Below, piece by piece: positions 13,534-24,615 of a stretch of DNA of 64,000 nucleotides (position 1 is the first letter of the stretch; each line of letters opens with the position of its first letter). The notes below the pieces were generated by a model. It worked only from the letters and a program-made list of their open reading frames with translations, did not search any database and was not told where the DNA came from. Origin of the DNA: Hydra vulgaris (lineage: Eukaryota > Cnidaria > Hydrozoa > Anthoathecata > Hydridae); the NCBI RefSeq assembly GCF_038396675.1, contig NC_088922.1, positions 67,625,001 to 67,689,000 on the forward strand, read 5' to 3'. The translations under genes were made by a program, and so were the position numbers.

Positions 13534-13968
13534 AATATATATCTTGTTCAACTCTCAATTTTTATTTTTTTTTTATTATTATTAAAATGCTAATAACTAA
13601 TTATGCATTCGGTATAAAATATCAGCTGTTTTTGGCGGAGTTGTTCTACTAACAAACCAATTTTTATTTAATTCAATGAAAGAAAATGTGGGGCAATACT
13701 AGGTACAAACAAAACATTTTTATTACCTAATTGTCACAAATTATATTACGTATTTTAAATTTCTTAAAAACAATAAATTTTAATGAATGTCTTTAAGTTG
13801 ATTTATTTGTCTTAATTCATATTATGTTCATATAATTTCTCAACACAACAAAATTTAAGGAATGTCTTAACTGACACCTCAAAGTAATGGTTTCCCGCTA
13901 TATATTAGATAAACCGTTATTCTCAAATATATATTTAAATTTACTTTAAGAAATTACATTTTTAAACT

Positions 13969-15109
13969 ATGTCGAAAAATAATACGTTTTCTCCAATTGA
14001 ATATGCTGCTCCAATATCTGATTTGATGAATCTGACGAAGAAAAGATTGGATAAAAGAAAGACTATAGATGAACAAAACCCTGCAGATCATAACGATAGC
14101 GAAACAAGTTCAAGTTTTTCATCCGGTCAAACAGAAATTGAAGTTGATGCTCAGTCCATTGAAGAAGCAGCTAAAACTACATACGAATATTACTCAATCG
14201 AGGAGGAAACATCAAAGTGGATATGCAATATAATGTAATAGTAACAGACCTAAAAAGTACTCTTGTAAAACATCAAAGAGTATATTAGATTACCATCTTG
14301 AACATGATCACAAAATAATAACGCCGAAAAAAAAACGAACTATGAGTGGCTTGTCAAAAGAAGTTAGCGATAAGATTGATAAAGCTCTTTTAATTTTCAT
14401 TATTGCCTGTTGTCTTCCATTTATGTTGGTAGAAAGTAGTGCATTTAAAGAATTTGTTTTGTGTTTAAATCCAAAGTATAAAGTGCCTTGCCGAAAAAAG
14501 TTAAGATCTCTTTTAACTGATTTATATCGAGAAAAAGTTGAACTTTTGAAATCAAAATTATTATCAATTAAAGTTTTATCTATTACTACTGACGGATGGA
14601 CGTCCTGTCAAAACTTTTTTTTGGATCCAAATTATAAAAGTTTTCAATTCTTTGAAAAGTACGAAAAAAAGAAATATTTAAAAATTGTGAAAGAATTTTT
14701 GTCAGATTTTTATCTCTCAAAAAGAGTTGGTGAAATAATTCCAATTAAAAAGGTCACAAAGGAATCAAAAAAATTTAAGTTGTCATTTGAGGATGAAGAA
14801 GATGATTCCGGACGTGATAGTGACAAAAATGTAACCTTAGATTTAAAAAAAGAAATCAGTGAATATATAAGATTGTCAGTGCACGAACAAAATGTTTTAG
14901 AGTTTTGGCATCGAAATCAATATGTTTTTCCAATATTGTATTGCATTTCAACGATGATTTTATGTACACCTGCTACCAGTGCACCAAGTGAGCGCCTTTT
15001 TTCTGATGCATTAAACAATTTGTATGCTAAGCGAAACAGGATGACGGCTGAATGTTTTCAAATGTTGATGTTTTTGTACGAAAATTTGGAATTTTTTAAT
15101 TTGGTTTAA
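13969..15109 (+). pseudogene. BED-finger hAT transposase (ZBED-like), internally deleted
   Basis: ATG at 13969 opens an acidic N-terminus (89 codons, stop at 14236). A Cys/His segment in another frame reads KYSCKTSKSILDYHLEHDH, the second half of a BED zinc finger. The second ORF from 14342 has hAT RNase-H-fold start motifs (CCLPFMLVESSAFKEFV, SITTDGWTS), then jumps directly to the C-terminal part and the dimerisation domain (PATSAPSERLFSDA, YAKRNRM). The join after TTDGWTSCQN removes most of the catalytic domain. Known: hAT transposases combine a BED finger with a C-terminal dimerisation domain. Inference: this is the relic transposase of the surrounding 9.36-kb element. Confidence 0.8.
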
Positions 15110-16295
15110 AATTGGTGCAATTTAATCAATGTAATACGGAAATATCTTGTTGTAATAATTATTTTTGAATTTATTTTATTGTTCTTAAACAAAAACTCTT
15201 AAATTTAGAACTTGAACTGTTTTGTTTTAAAAACAATCAAAAAAGGTTGCAACATGTTTAAAAAATGATTTTATAAAGTTGTTGCTCTCTTGTTTGGGAC
15301 AGGGGGGGACCCCAGAAACTTGAACGCTTTTATGTTTCCAGGCTACAATTATTGCAATTTTTTGAAAAGTATCATTATCCGATTTTCAATTTTTTTCTTT
15401 AGAAAAACCAATTGCTTAATTAGACTATAAAACGAAGTGCAAAATATGAACGTAGCAAGTCTTCCCGATTCTATGTTATTTAAATTTAATTTTTTTTACA
15501 TTTGTAAATGTATTTTACATTTTCATGTATTAACTATGACCCACCCAAGTTTATATTTCGTAATGAATGATTTCATTAACCTTTTCTTTTCTTTATAATT
15601 CTACAAAAAATGGCGTCTTAAATGCGTTTCATTTAAGTTGATATTTCAAACTTACTTTTTAAATAAGATTGCTTCTAGTTAACTTTAGATCTTACTATTC
15701 ACGCTAAAACTCTTATTTTCTAACAAACTATCTCCTCCAGCTTGAAGCAATTTAAAGCCAAAAATTGCTGCTGCCTAGTATACAGCCATATTTAATATAA
15801 TTAAATGAGTTTATATACGACTAAAAATTAAATTTTTGATACCAAAAAAAAAACATTATTTTGGGAAAAATATATCGTAACTTAATTCTTTTTTTAACAA
15901 AAAGTGAAAATGTAATTTAAAATGATAGATATTCTGCATTTTATAAGTAATTAAAAAGTGATAAGAAATTTTCTGGTTTGATAAAGCGACCGCTGCCATT
16001 TAACAGAATGTTTATCTTATTTTACAGTTTTACACGATTTAATTGCGAAGGTTGCATTTTTAAATGCGGACGATGAGCCTCTTGGTAAATGCTATTAAAT
16101 GTTTTGCATTTTAAAAACTCTATTAATACGTTTATGTTTACGTTACTATTTGCGTGGTATGCATTTTAGAATAAATAAATTGCCGAAGCTTAAATGTACT
16201 TAAATTGCAACAAACATAACCTAAATACGCCAACCAATTTAAGCGCAATTCCATGTTTATATGTCCGTACGTTGATATCTAAATATCGGTAATAG
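15110..16295. other. Noncoding interior of the hAT element
   Basis: No gene seen. It contains one copy of repeat V (about 15262-15420) and otherwise plain AT-rich sequence. Confidence 0.5.
15262..15420 (+). repeat. Repeat V, copy 1
   Basis: The segment around gttgttgctctcttgtttgg, gacagggggg and tatgtttcc resembles 59905-60065 in the same orientation and 52930-53100 in reverse orientation. The most conserved words are GTTTGGGACAG and GTTTCC. Nature of the family unknown. Confidence 0.6.
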
Positions 16296-18590
16296 CATGG
16301 CCTATTAGAGATGGACGTGCAACCTATTTTTTTTTTTTTTTTTGCGAACCATGCTCATTGCGCATTGTTACAAACCTTTTGTTTTAAACAATAGAAATTA
16401 AATTATAAAGTCTGTCGGATTCGTCGAAAACTTTTGGTCTCGTCTAACCAGTTACATTAACTTCCTTTTAGTTATTCAAGATAACAGCAATAGATAGCGA
16501 TTCCACGGCTCAACGAAAAACATTTGACGTTTGAAAAAAAACACGTAACTTTCATGAACTTTACTCTCTTATATCTTTTTGTATGCTTAAGCAAACACCT
16601 TAAGGTTTTTTGCATCAATTAGTGTTACTCAACCTCTTTCCATTCATATATAGAAAGTACTATGGTTTATATGGCTTGATTTAAATTTTATCCATATCTT
16701 AAGACCACTTTTAAGTAAAAACCTCGAAGCGGGAACATTTTTTTAAAGCAAAGCTTTTAGAGGTTAGGATTCCTTAGTACCAAAACACATCCAATTTTTA
16801 TAAAACTTTCCGTATACATTAAAAAAGGGATGACGAATCAAATGGAATGTGCACACTTTTTAACTTTTATACATAAATTTTTAGTTCTTAGCGTTTCAAA
16901 ACTTCAAGGTTTATTTTTATAGAAAAAAAAAAGTGTTTTTTAAAAGTGTCCAGGTGGAAATTGCAAGTTTACCCTTTCCTCTTTTTATAACAAGTATTTA
17001 TTTATGTTTTCTTGAAGAATAGGGTCTAAGGATTTGTATATAGAAACTATGTATATATATATAACTATCTTCCTTCGCATATTTTATGACATTTTTTGTT
17101 TTGATTTTGCGTGACATAATGCAAATTTTCGGTGCCATAAAAATGCAAATTTTCCATACTCAAGCCCTATACCTTTCGTCAAAAAATCATCAATTATTGC
17201 ACTACAAAAAATTCAATAACATTAGATCCGCTTAACTTCAAAGGCCGAATGACCCCTCATTTTTTAAGTCAAGTCAAGCTCTATACAATGATATAAGTTA
17301 CATATGTTTAATTGAATAATAAAAAAATCGTCAAGAATGGCTACAATAGAATCAGATTTTAAGTTTAATTTTATATAGCTAGATATTCCTTATATTTTAA
17401 GAAATAACACTGATAATAATATAGAAATTGAGATCATTTACTTAACTACTTTAGTACATGTATAACTAGAGATATAACAAATAATACAAAATATCAACTA
17501 GTTTTGTAGCTACTTAGAGAATATTGGTTTCATGTCCAGGGAACTACACCATCTACTATATTGCTGTAGACTTATTGTTTATGAATATTATAGAATTTTT
17601 TATTTTTATGTTTAACAACAGAAATATATACAGTTAAGGATAAATAACTCATACATAAAATGAATATAAATACAATAAAGAAAAAAATAATTTGTCACAG
17701 TTTTAAAGAATTTAGCAAAGCCAATTTATGGCAAACCGCAAGAATAACTAAGTGTTTAATATTAACATAGCATGATTTACCAGCTATATATAAACTAATT
17801 TTTATTTGACAAAAACAAATGGGTTATTATGTGCCTTTTATGACAAATGAAATAGTATATGAAATGTGAAATACGAAAACATGAAATATCTAGCTACATT
17901 TTGCAAGATGATTATAAACTTGAATAACTTTTTAAAAGGTTTTGCATTATCAAACGAGTTATAAAAAAGCCCATTAGAAAATACACCTACTAAAAAACAA
18001 TGCTCGGTGGAATATATATTATGGAGCTTATAGAGTAGTCGAGGCAAAAAATGGCGACATATAGGAAATAATACTCAAAAAATACACAAAACTAAGGCTG
18101 GTGAATGAAGGACCAAGGAGTTGCATGAAACCAGATCTTGACTAAAAATTTTATTTAAGCATTTTTACTTTTCGCTTTACTTTTTTTAGTCATTTTAAAA
18201 TTATCTTTACAGATCTATTTTATTATTGATGGAACTTTGTTTACACGAAAAAAGTTCCCAAATTTACAAATGTTTATCTTGGAAAAATGATCAAAATCTG
18301 TTCGTGCCGACAACTGATTTCCTTTTCCTTGGTGTAACTTGTTTAGTAATTTGTCAACACGTGAAGTAGTTACTTATCCTGAACAGTCTTATTAAACAAA
18401 TGCTATAAAATTTAAACTAGTACCACGTGATCAGAGTTTCTGTTTAAAAACTAAGGGCAGCCATTTTAATAGACTTTTTTGTTGACGGGTGAAAATTTAG
18501 AGTTTGTCTGAAACTCGCATGGCTCGCTGATTTCTGTGGCCTCTTTGATGTAAAACAATAGGTTGCACGTTCATCTCTTATAGTTCCATG
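16296..18590. mobile_element. Nested element Z with ~35-bp terminal inverted repeats
   Basis: The left end CATGGCCTATTAGAGATGG is mirrored at 18555-18590 (read inward CATGGAACTATAAGAGATGA); both continue into ACGTGCAACCTATT. TAATAG lies next to both ends and may be the target duplication. The interior has no credible gene and carries element Y copy 1. A non-autonomous DNA transposon is the simplest reading. Confidence 0.65.
16493..17344. mobile_element. Element Y, copy 1 (uninterrupted, 852 bp)
   Basis: Starts at GATAGCGATTCCACGG and ends at GAATGGCTAC. The same sequence is found at 32065-40064, there split by insertions, which shows the family's extent. The ends form short imperfect inverted repeats (G-TAGCGATTCCA against GTAGCCATTC). 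Noncoding, so probably a non-autonomous DNA transposon. Confidence 0.75.
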
Positions 18591-19944
18591 ATAATAGATA
18601 GTGAGTGTCATACCCCCGACACCACCTTCCCTTCTCGCTGGCTCCAATACTATATATCACTAATATGAAAATAAAAATTTATAGGCAATGTATAATAAAA
18701 TACAATTTTAGGAATGTTACTTATCTGGGATAATTTTTCCTATGTTGCTATTTTAAGCCTTTGAAATAGGGTTGTTAACCGAAAGGTTTCAAAGATTTCT
18801 GTAAAAAAATCTTTCAAAAGGGTATATACAATTAATATTTATTTTTATTCGTAACGAATATATAGAAGCATTAAAATTTGTCAAAGTAACTTTCGTAAAT
18901 AATACTTCTGAAAATTAGACTTTCGCAAATTGCTATTTCAAATAATGCTCTTCCAAAACTTCCAAAAGTTTCAGTTTCGGAAGTAGCACTTGAGAAATGA
19001 GCGCTTTTAATAACTACGTTTCGAAATCTATAAAGGAAGTTTATTCGCCTAACTGCAAGAAATGTGAAAATAAAATATCTGTATATATCAAACTGTTTGT
19101 AATGAAACTTTATCTTCAGTATAGCAACATATTAAATTTTTATTAGTTTGTTTTTTCAAATAATGATCAAAAAATTTATTTCGAAAGGAAAATTTTCGAT
19201 AAATCCACTTGAAGAACGGTCACTTACGGAAGAAAACTTGAAATTCGTCATAAAAACAAGATTGAAATGTTCCATTTAAAAAAATCCGTTCAATGAACTA
19301 AGTAATTAAATGCTCATTACTCATAAGTGTCAATTATCGCGCATGCAAGTTTTTATGAAGTAAAAAACTGATATTATTTTTTAACTGAGTCCTTTCAGTA
19401 GGTTTCAAAAATCTTCTTTCGAAATGAATCGATTAGCAAGTTTCTTTTCGCTTGTGATTCTTGCGAAAATTTTATTTTTCGTATATTGCTTTACCAGCGG
19501 CGTGGGCAGGATTTTTTTTGATGTTTCAGATATGACACTTTTAGGCATCGTGCGATCTCATAACTCAAGAATGTTGTTAAGTCAAATGAAAATGTTTCTC
19601 AAAAAAATTGCGGTGATTGGAGCGTGAGAACAAAAATACCCCCAACAAGTTGGCTTTCCCAACCCCGAATTAGACGTTAAATTAAACTGCAGAATGTTAA
19701 TTAAACGTTAAAAGGGTGCCTTTTTTAGATTCCGTGCCCATTGGGTGTTTATAAACAGTTGCAACAACCACATTGGTAGTTGTCTCAGAGCTGGGACAAA
19801 ATTCTGATAATCAAAGTTGATTTAATACGTTACGAATTTGATTTGACGTGCCCCTATGAACCATATTTGGGACATTCAAAATAATGTGCCATCGTGTGTG
19901 AAAATTTCATGGCTTCATAGGTTATTCAGTTTTTGGTACTGAAG
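18591..19944. other. Noncoding interior of the hAT element
   Basis: No gene recognised. Degenerate TTTCG-rich words recur between about 18780 and 19260. Short ORFs here show no recognisable motif. Confidence 0.45.
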
Positions 19945-20440
19945 CTTGTTTTAATCGACTAATTTTAGTTACGCTAAAAAGTTAGTCGACTAAATTTAGT
20001 TACGCTAAAAAGTTAGTCGACTAAATTTAGATAGACTAAAAAGTTAGTCGACTAAATTTAGTTACGCTAAAAAGTTAGTCGACTAATTTATTTACGCTAA
20101 AAAGTTAGTCGACTAATTTTAGTTACGCTAAAAAGTTAGTTGACTAAATTTAGTTAGACTAAAAAGTCAGTCGACTAAATTCAGTTAGACTAAAAAGTTA
20201 GTCGACTAATTTATTTACGCTAAAAAGTTAGCCGACTAGTTTTAGTTAGACTAAAAAGTAAGTCGACTAAATTTTGTTAGACTAAAAAGTTAGTCGACTA
20301 AATTTAGTTACGCTAAAAAGTTAGTCGACTAAATTTAGTTAGACTAAAAAGTTAGTCGACTAAGTTTATTTTGACTAAAAAGTTAGTCGACTAATTTTAG
20401 TTAGACTAAAAAGTTAGTTGGGTAATTTTAGTTGCGGTTT
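19945..20440 (-). repeat. Right subterminal array, ~31-bp units, inverted
   Basis: About 16 units of AAAAAGTTAGTCGACTAA with TTTAGTTAGACT or TTTAGTTACGCT spacers, the reverse complement of the left array. Same two spacer variants (TCTAAC and CGTAAC when read from the left). Confidence 0.9.
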
Positions 20441-20485
20441 TTTTAGTTAAGTTAGTTACAATTTTTAGTTTTGGTCACAACACTA

Positions 20486-20493
20486 GATATAAC
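20486..20493. repeat. 8-bp target-site duplication, right (GATATAAC)
   Basis: Exact match to 11116-11123, directly after the terminal CAACACTA of the hAT element. Confidence 0.9.
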
Positions 20494-20587
20494 TTTAATA
20501 AATACATTTTATAACATAATATATAAATTTATATAATTTATTTAGGTTTTACGCAAAACACTGCTAGAAGTTTAAAAAGAAAAGAAG

Positions 20588-20590
<3 letters not shown>

Positions 20591-20654
<64 letters not shown>
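20591..20654. repeat. (TA)n microsatellite at the edge of element U
   Basis: TA tract ending at the terminal TTAGGG of the next element. Confidence 0.95.
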
Positions 20655-20658
<4 letters not shown>

Positions 20659-22608
20659 GGTGATGCAAAATTTTTAGGTTCAAAACTTTAGTTGTCCTTA
20701 AGCTTGCCCTTGTTCTATATGACAATAGTAATTTTTTTCCAAAACTTGAATCAAATCGGATGATATTTAGGGGTTGCCATGTTTTGTCACATTTTGGAAT
20801 GAGGTTAAAAAAGCAAAAAAAAAATTTATTTTTTTAATTATTTATTATCAATTACTTATTACTATGTGGTGGATTGTGGATGTTTAATGTTAAACACACA
20901 ATAATATAGTACTGTACTACTGTGTAATTACACTAGGCAATAATAGATCAATCATTTTCATCATTCAACAGTCATCTTCATCAGAGGAGACTTTGATGCA
21001 ACTGGAAATTTCTTCCGGTGAAGATCAACCAATCGAAGAAGAAACTGCTTTTGGTTTTTATCTTTCATAACGCTTTTGTTGAAGGATGTTATAAGTGCTA
21101 TGTCTCGTTTCGCGCAATCTTTGACAACCTTCATTTGACGAACCTTGTGCTTCATTTCAAGATATGTTGAATGCATTAATTGCTATTGTACGCTTTGGAT
21201 ATTCTTGAATTCGTTGAAGAAGCTCGGCATCATTGAATAGTGCTCGTTCAGCTAACGAACCTTCATTCCAATACTGCCCGTATATAAATGCCACAAAAAG
21301 ACTTATGTCTGTTATTCCTTTCTTATCCTTTGCAGTAATAACAAATATAGCTTTTGCCATCCAACGTGCATTGTGTGTTGCACCTGGTGCCCGAAACTTT
21401 ACATTTAACTCCGATGTTGCAGTTGATCCTCCAAGAAAAATAAGGTACAAATTCAAGAGTTCTAAGTAATCATCCCTAGGTTGTTGACCTCTAATAGCTT
21501 CACCATAATACACTACCATTTCTTCACAGAGTTTGAGAAAAAATTACAGTTAAACAATTCTTCATTCCCTATAGTGAACACTTCCTTGTTGATTGCTGGC
21601 CATTGCTTCTGGAAACAATTAAAAACTCCAACTTTAGGTCCTCCACCAAATGCAGTCATTAAAATGGTGGAAAGCATGACTTCAAAGACATGGTGTCTGC
21701 ATGCTATCCATATAAGATTACGGTCAAGATTCTGCTCTATTATTGTGCAGGCACCAATGTTAAACCCAGTGTTGGATAAAGTAGTGTCAAAAACCAGTCC
21801 CTGGACAAGTTCTTCCAATTTCCAATCTTTAAGAGCCTTCATGCAAGCATCAGCCGGTTGCTCACCTGTACCTCAATCAATCTTAGGAACGCCCAGCAAT
21901 TTTTCCACCCCACCACCAGCCTTAAGGATGGCAATTCTATCCACTTTTTTTTGACCACCAGTGATATCAGGTAAGAGCTTTCCATCCCAATGCAGAAGAA
22001 GTGGATCATCAGGAGAAAAATCAACCTTGTCAGCTGTAGTCAGCGCTTCACGAACAGATCGCCTTTCTCTGCGGATTGTGCTGTACGACAATGATTAATC
22101 TTTTAGAGAGTGACCAAGAGCCTGAGTAACTGTTCCAACCACAAAGAGTGCACGGCGATCAGAAATATTAACACAATCAAGAGACGATACAACATTATTT
22201 GTTAGAACTTTCATCTTCTTTTTCGTTGAACCACTTGTGCTAAGTGTGCTGGAAGCGGAAGTAGTCTGATATTCATCATCATCCGAGGAACTTGAGCTAC
22301 TTTCACTCACAATGTCAACTGCTGATGAAAAAGAAATAAGTTCTGTTTTTTCCATCAATTCCGCTTTACTGCTTTGACGCCTCAATTCCATTTTAGTTTC
22401 TCGGACTCGTTTCCGTGCCTTCCTAGCTGTTAAATTCCGATTAATTCCTGCCATGCTACAACTTAATGGATCTTCTTGCTGCTGATGTAAAAATGCTTTA
22501 TCTTCATCATTTTTCATAACTTCTGATGCATTTTTGGTTGATATATCAAAAAATTCTTCAAGGATATTTGTCATAAAGTTTTTTTTAACTTTCTTTCTGC
22601 ATTGTCAA

Positions 22609-22641
22609 TTCTTTGAGTTGGAATTCTTCCAACTCAAAGAA
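22609..22641. repeat. Perfect hairpin, 15-base arms, 3-base loop
   Basis: TTCTTTGAGTTGGAA and its exact reverse complement around TTC. It lies in the N-terminal part of the element U gene. Confidence 0.9.
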
Positions 22642-22644
22642 TTT

Positions 22645-22683
22645 CTCTGTTGACTTCCTTCCTCTGGAAGGAAGTCAACAGAG
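22645..22683. repeat. Perfect hairpin, 18-base arms, 3-base loop
   Basis: CTCTGTTGACTTCCTTCC and its exact reverse complement around TCT, three bases after the previous hairpin. Two successive perfect triloop hairpins are unlikely by chance. Confidence 0.9.
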
Positions 22684-22984
22684 TTTGTGTAGGTTTACCA
22701 ACAAGCCACACCACAGCAGAAGATCTAGTGGTTGCCATATTAATTTCTATTCAAAATATATTGTTATATATATATCTAAAATAAAAAAACAAATTTGCAA
22801 AATTTGAGAGAACCACAAAATTTTACCAATGGTTAATTCATCTTATAAAAGATGGCAACCCCTAAAATTGCTTCTTTTAGTCTAATTTTTGGTACACATG
22901 ATCCTAGGTGATAAAGGAACACAGGCAACCTTGAGGAAAATGCTTTTTGTAAACTTTTTTTTTTCTATTACAATCTGAATCACC

Positions 22985-23160
<176 letters not shown>

Positions 23161-23369
23161 TTGGGTTGAGGATTAATTCATGAGCGTTTTTTTCAAACTT
23201 ATTTTAAACAAAAAAACTACAACGATTTAAAACTAACAAATCAAAACACACTATCTTGTAGACCAAAACATTCTCTTTCAAACAACATAAAACATTTTGC
23301 CAATGCATTTTATTTTTGCGTGCATTTTTAAATTTGAAAAAAACGCTCATGAATTATTCCTCAACCCAA
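23161..23369. mobile_element. Mariner-like MITE, 209 bp
   Basis: Terminal inverted repeats of about 37 bases start TTGGGTTGAGGA and continue AATTCATGAGCGTTTTTT at both ends with one mismatch. The flanking dinucleotide is TA on both sides (23159-23160, 23370-23371), within a TA tract. TTGGGTTG starts and TA duplication fit mariner-type elements. No coding capacity. Confidence 0.85.
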
Positions 23370-23639
23370 TATATATATATAAATCAACATGCAAAAACTT
23401 TTAGCACGTGAAAATTTTGAAATATATTATTAAACAAATAAATAAACTTTGGTTTAAGTTTAATTTTACAAATTACCAAAAGTCAAAATAAGTCAAATAT
23501 AGCAATTGACTTTAGACATTGAAGTAAATAAAAAACAAATTTGCATTCAATAAAATTGTATTACAAAAAACATTAGAGTTCAAAAAGTTAAATATCAGTT
23601 AAAAAAAAAAATTTGTTTATAAAATAGTGTGCAAAAGAG

Positions 23640-23720
23640 ATCCACCTGTATCATTTAAAAACTGCAAAGTATTAGTATTTGGTATCTAAAATATCACATC
23701 CCCCATGTGTAATCTATATA
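23640..23720 (-). repeat. Repeat X copy B, left piece (reverse)
   Basis: Reverse-complement X minisatellite words (GTATTAGTATTTGGTATC, TAAAATATCACATCCCCC) end in aatctatata exactly where the CMC transposon starts. The continuation is at 31727. Confidence 0.8.
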
Positions 23721-23734
23721 CCCAAGTAGCAAAC

Positions 23735-24165
23735 AATATTGGCGCGATATTGTTTACAATATTGGCGCAATATTGGCGCGATATTGTTTACAATATTGGC
23801 GCGATATTGTTTACAATATTGGCGCAATATTGTAAACTATATCGCGCCAATATTGTAATGTCAACATTTTGCCAATATTGGCCAATATTGGCGATACAAT
23901 ATTGCGCCAATATTGTTAAATCAATATTGGCCAATATTGGCGGTACAATATTGCGCCAATATTGTTAAATCACTATTGGCCAATATTGGCCAATAGTGAT
24001 TTAACATGTTGACATTGCAATATTGGCGCGATATAGTTTACAATATTGGCACAATGTCGTAAATAGTATTGCGCCAATATTGGGGATTTAATACTGACCA
24101 ATATTGGCGTAATATAGTTTACAATATTATGCCAATATTGTAAACTATTGTATTGTCTGTTATAA
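23735..24165. repeat. Palindromic array of AATATTGGC words, left end
   Basis: Dozens of overlapping AATATTGGCGCAATATTG, GCCAATATTGGC and TTTACAATATTGG words. The array is self-complementary and continuous with the terminal inverted repeat. The few ORFs across it translate repeats only. Confidence 0.9.
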
Positions 24166-24186
24166 ATTTTTATTTTATATGTATAT

Positions 24187-24218
24187 TTTAATAAAATACA
24201 ATATTGTATTTTATTAAA
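24187..24218. repeat. Perfect 32-base palindrome, no loop
   Basis: TTTAATAAAATACAAT and its exact reverse complement, joined directly. Confidence 0.9.
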
Positions 24219-24242
24219 ATACTGTACTATAGTACCAATTTG

Positions 24243-24292
24243 CGTTATTCTTTTGGGTTAAGCAATTAATTGTTTAACCCAAAGGAATAACG
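24243..24292. repeat. 50-base palindrome, 23 of 25 pairs, no loop
   Basis: Arms 24243-24267 and 24268-24292 (CGTTATTC..TTGGGTTAA) with two mismatches and no spacer. Confidence 0.85.
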
Positions 24293-24485
24293 AATACTAT
24301 TAGATTGTAAACTTGAGTTAATGTCAAGGAGGCAACAATATAGGAACCCTTCTAAAAAACAAGATTTTTAAAATCTAATAATAAATTTATTAATGGTTAT
24401 ATCCAACTGATACAAATGAAAAAAAGAAAGAAAACCAAAATATAACAAAATATAACAATCAACGCTATTTAAAAACACTTTTCTT

Positions 24486-24608
<123 letters not shown>

Positions 24609-24615
24609 ACACACA

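Larger units (their letters stand above)
11124..20485. mobile_element. 9.36-kb hAT transposon with subterminal arrays, nested inserts
   Basis: The ends are TAGGGGTGGAAG on the left and, read inward on the other strand, TAGTGTTGTGAC on the right: the hAT-like pattern TAG-G-TG. Both are flanked by the exact 8-bp duplication GATATAAC, the length hAT transposases generate. Just inside each end is a long array of about 31-bp units in opposite orientation. The interior holds a BED-hAT transposase relic (13969-15109, +), which is probably the element's own gene, a LINE 3' fragment (12240-13440), a perfect palindrome and nested element Z (16296-18590). It interrupts the tail of the Ginger element. 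Confidence 0.85.
20961..22738 (-). pseudogene. Transposase-like gene of element U, several lesions
   Basis: The likely start is the ATG at 22736-22738 (MATTRSSAVVWLVGKPTQ). After stops and shifts the gene reads through a Ser/Lys-rich segment (22574-22095), then LLHWDGKLLPDITGGQKK, KLLGVPKID, a stop at 21873-21875, then in the same frame VFDTTLSNTGFNIGAC and WIACRHHVFEV. A frameshift near 21515 leads to RAPGATHNARWMAKAI, and another near 21170 to the end at 20961. From memory, proteins with the HWDGK, FDTT-SNTG and RAPGA-H-ARWMAK motifs are common in Hydra and aphid genomes as transposon genes. Mechanism not established. Asp in HWDGK and FDTT are plausible catalytic residues (inference). Confidence 0.65.

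Noticed and set aside
18444-18647. 67-codon minus-strand ORF in element Z
   Set aside because: No motif, overlaps the terminal inverted repeat, no sign of selection visible.
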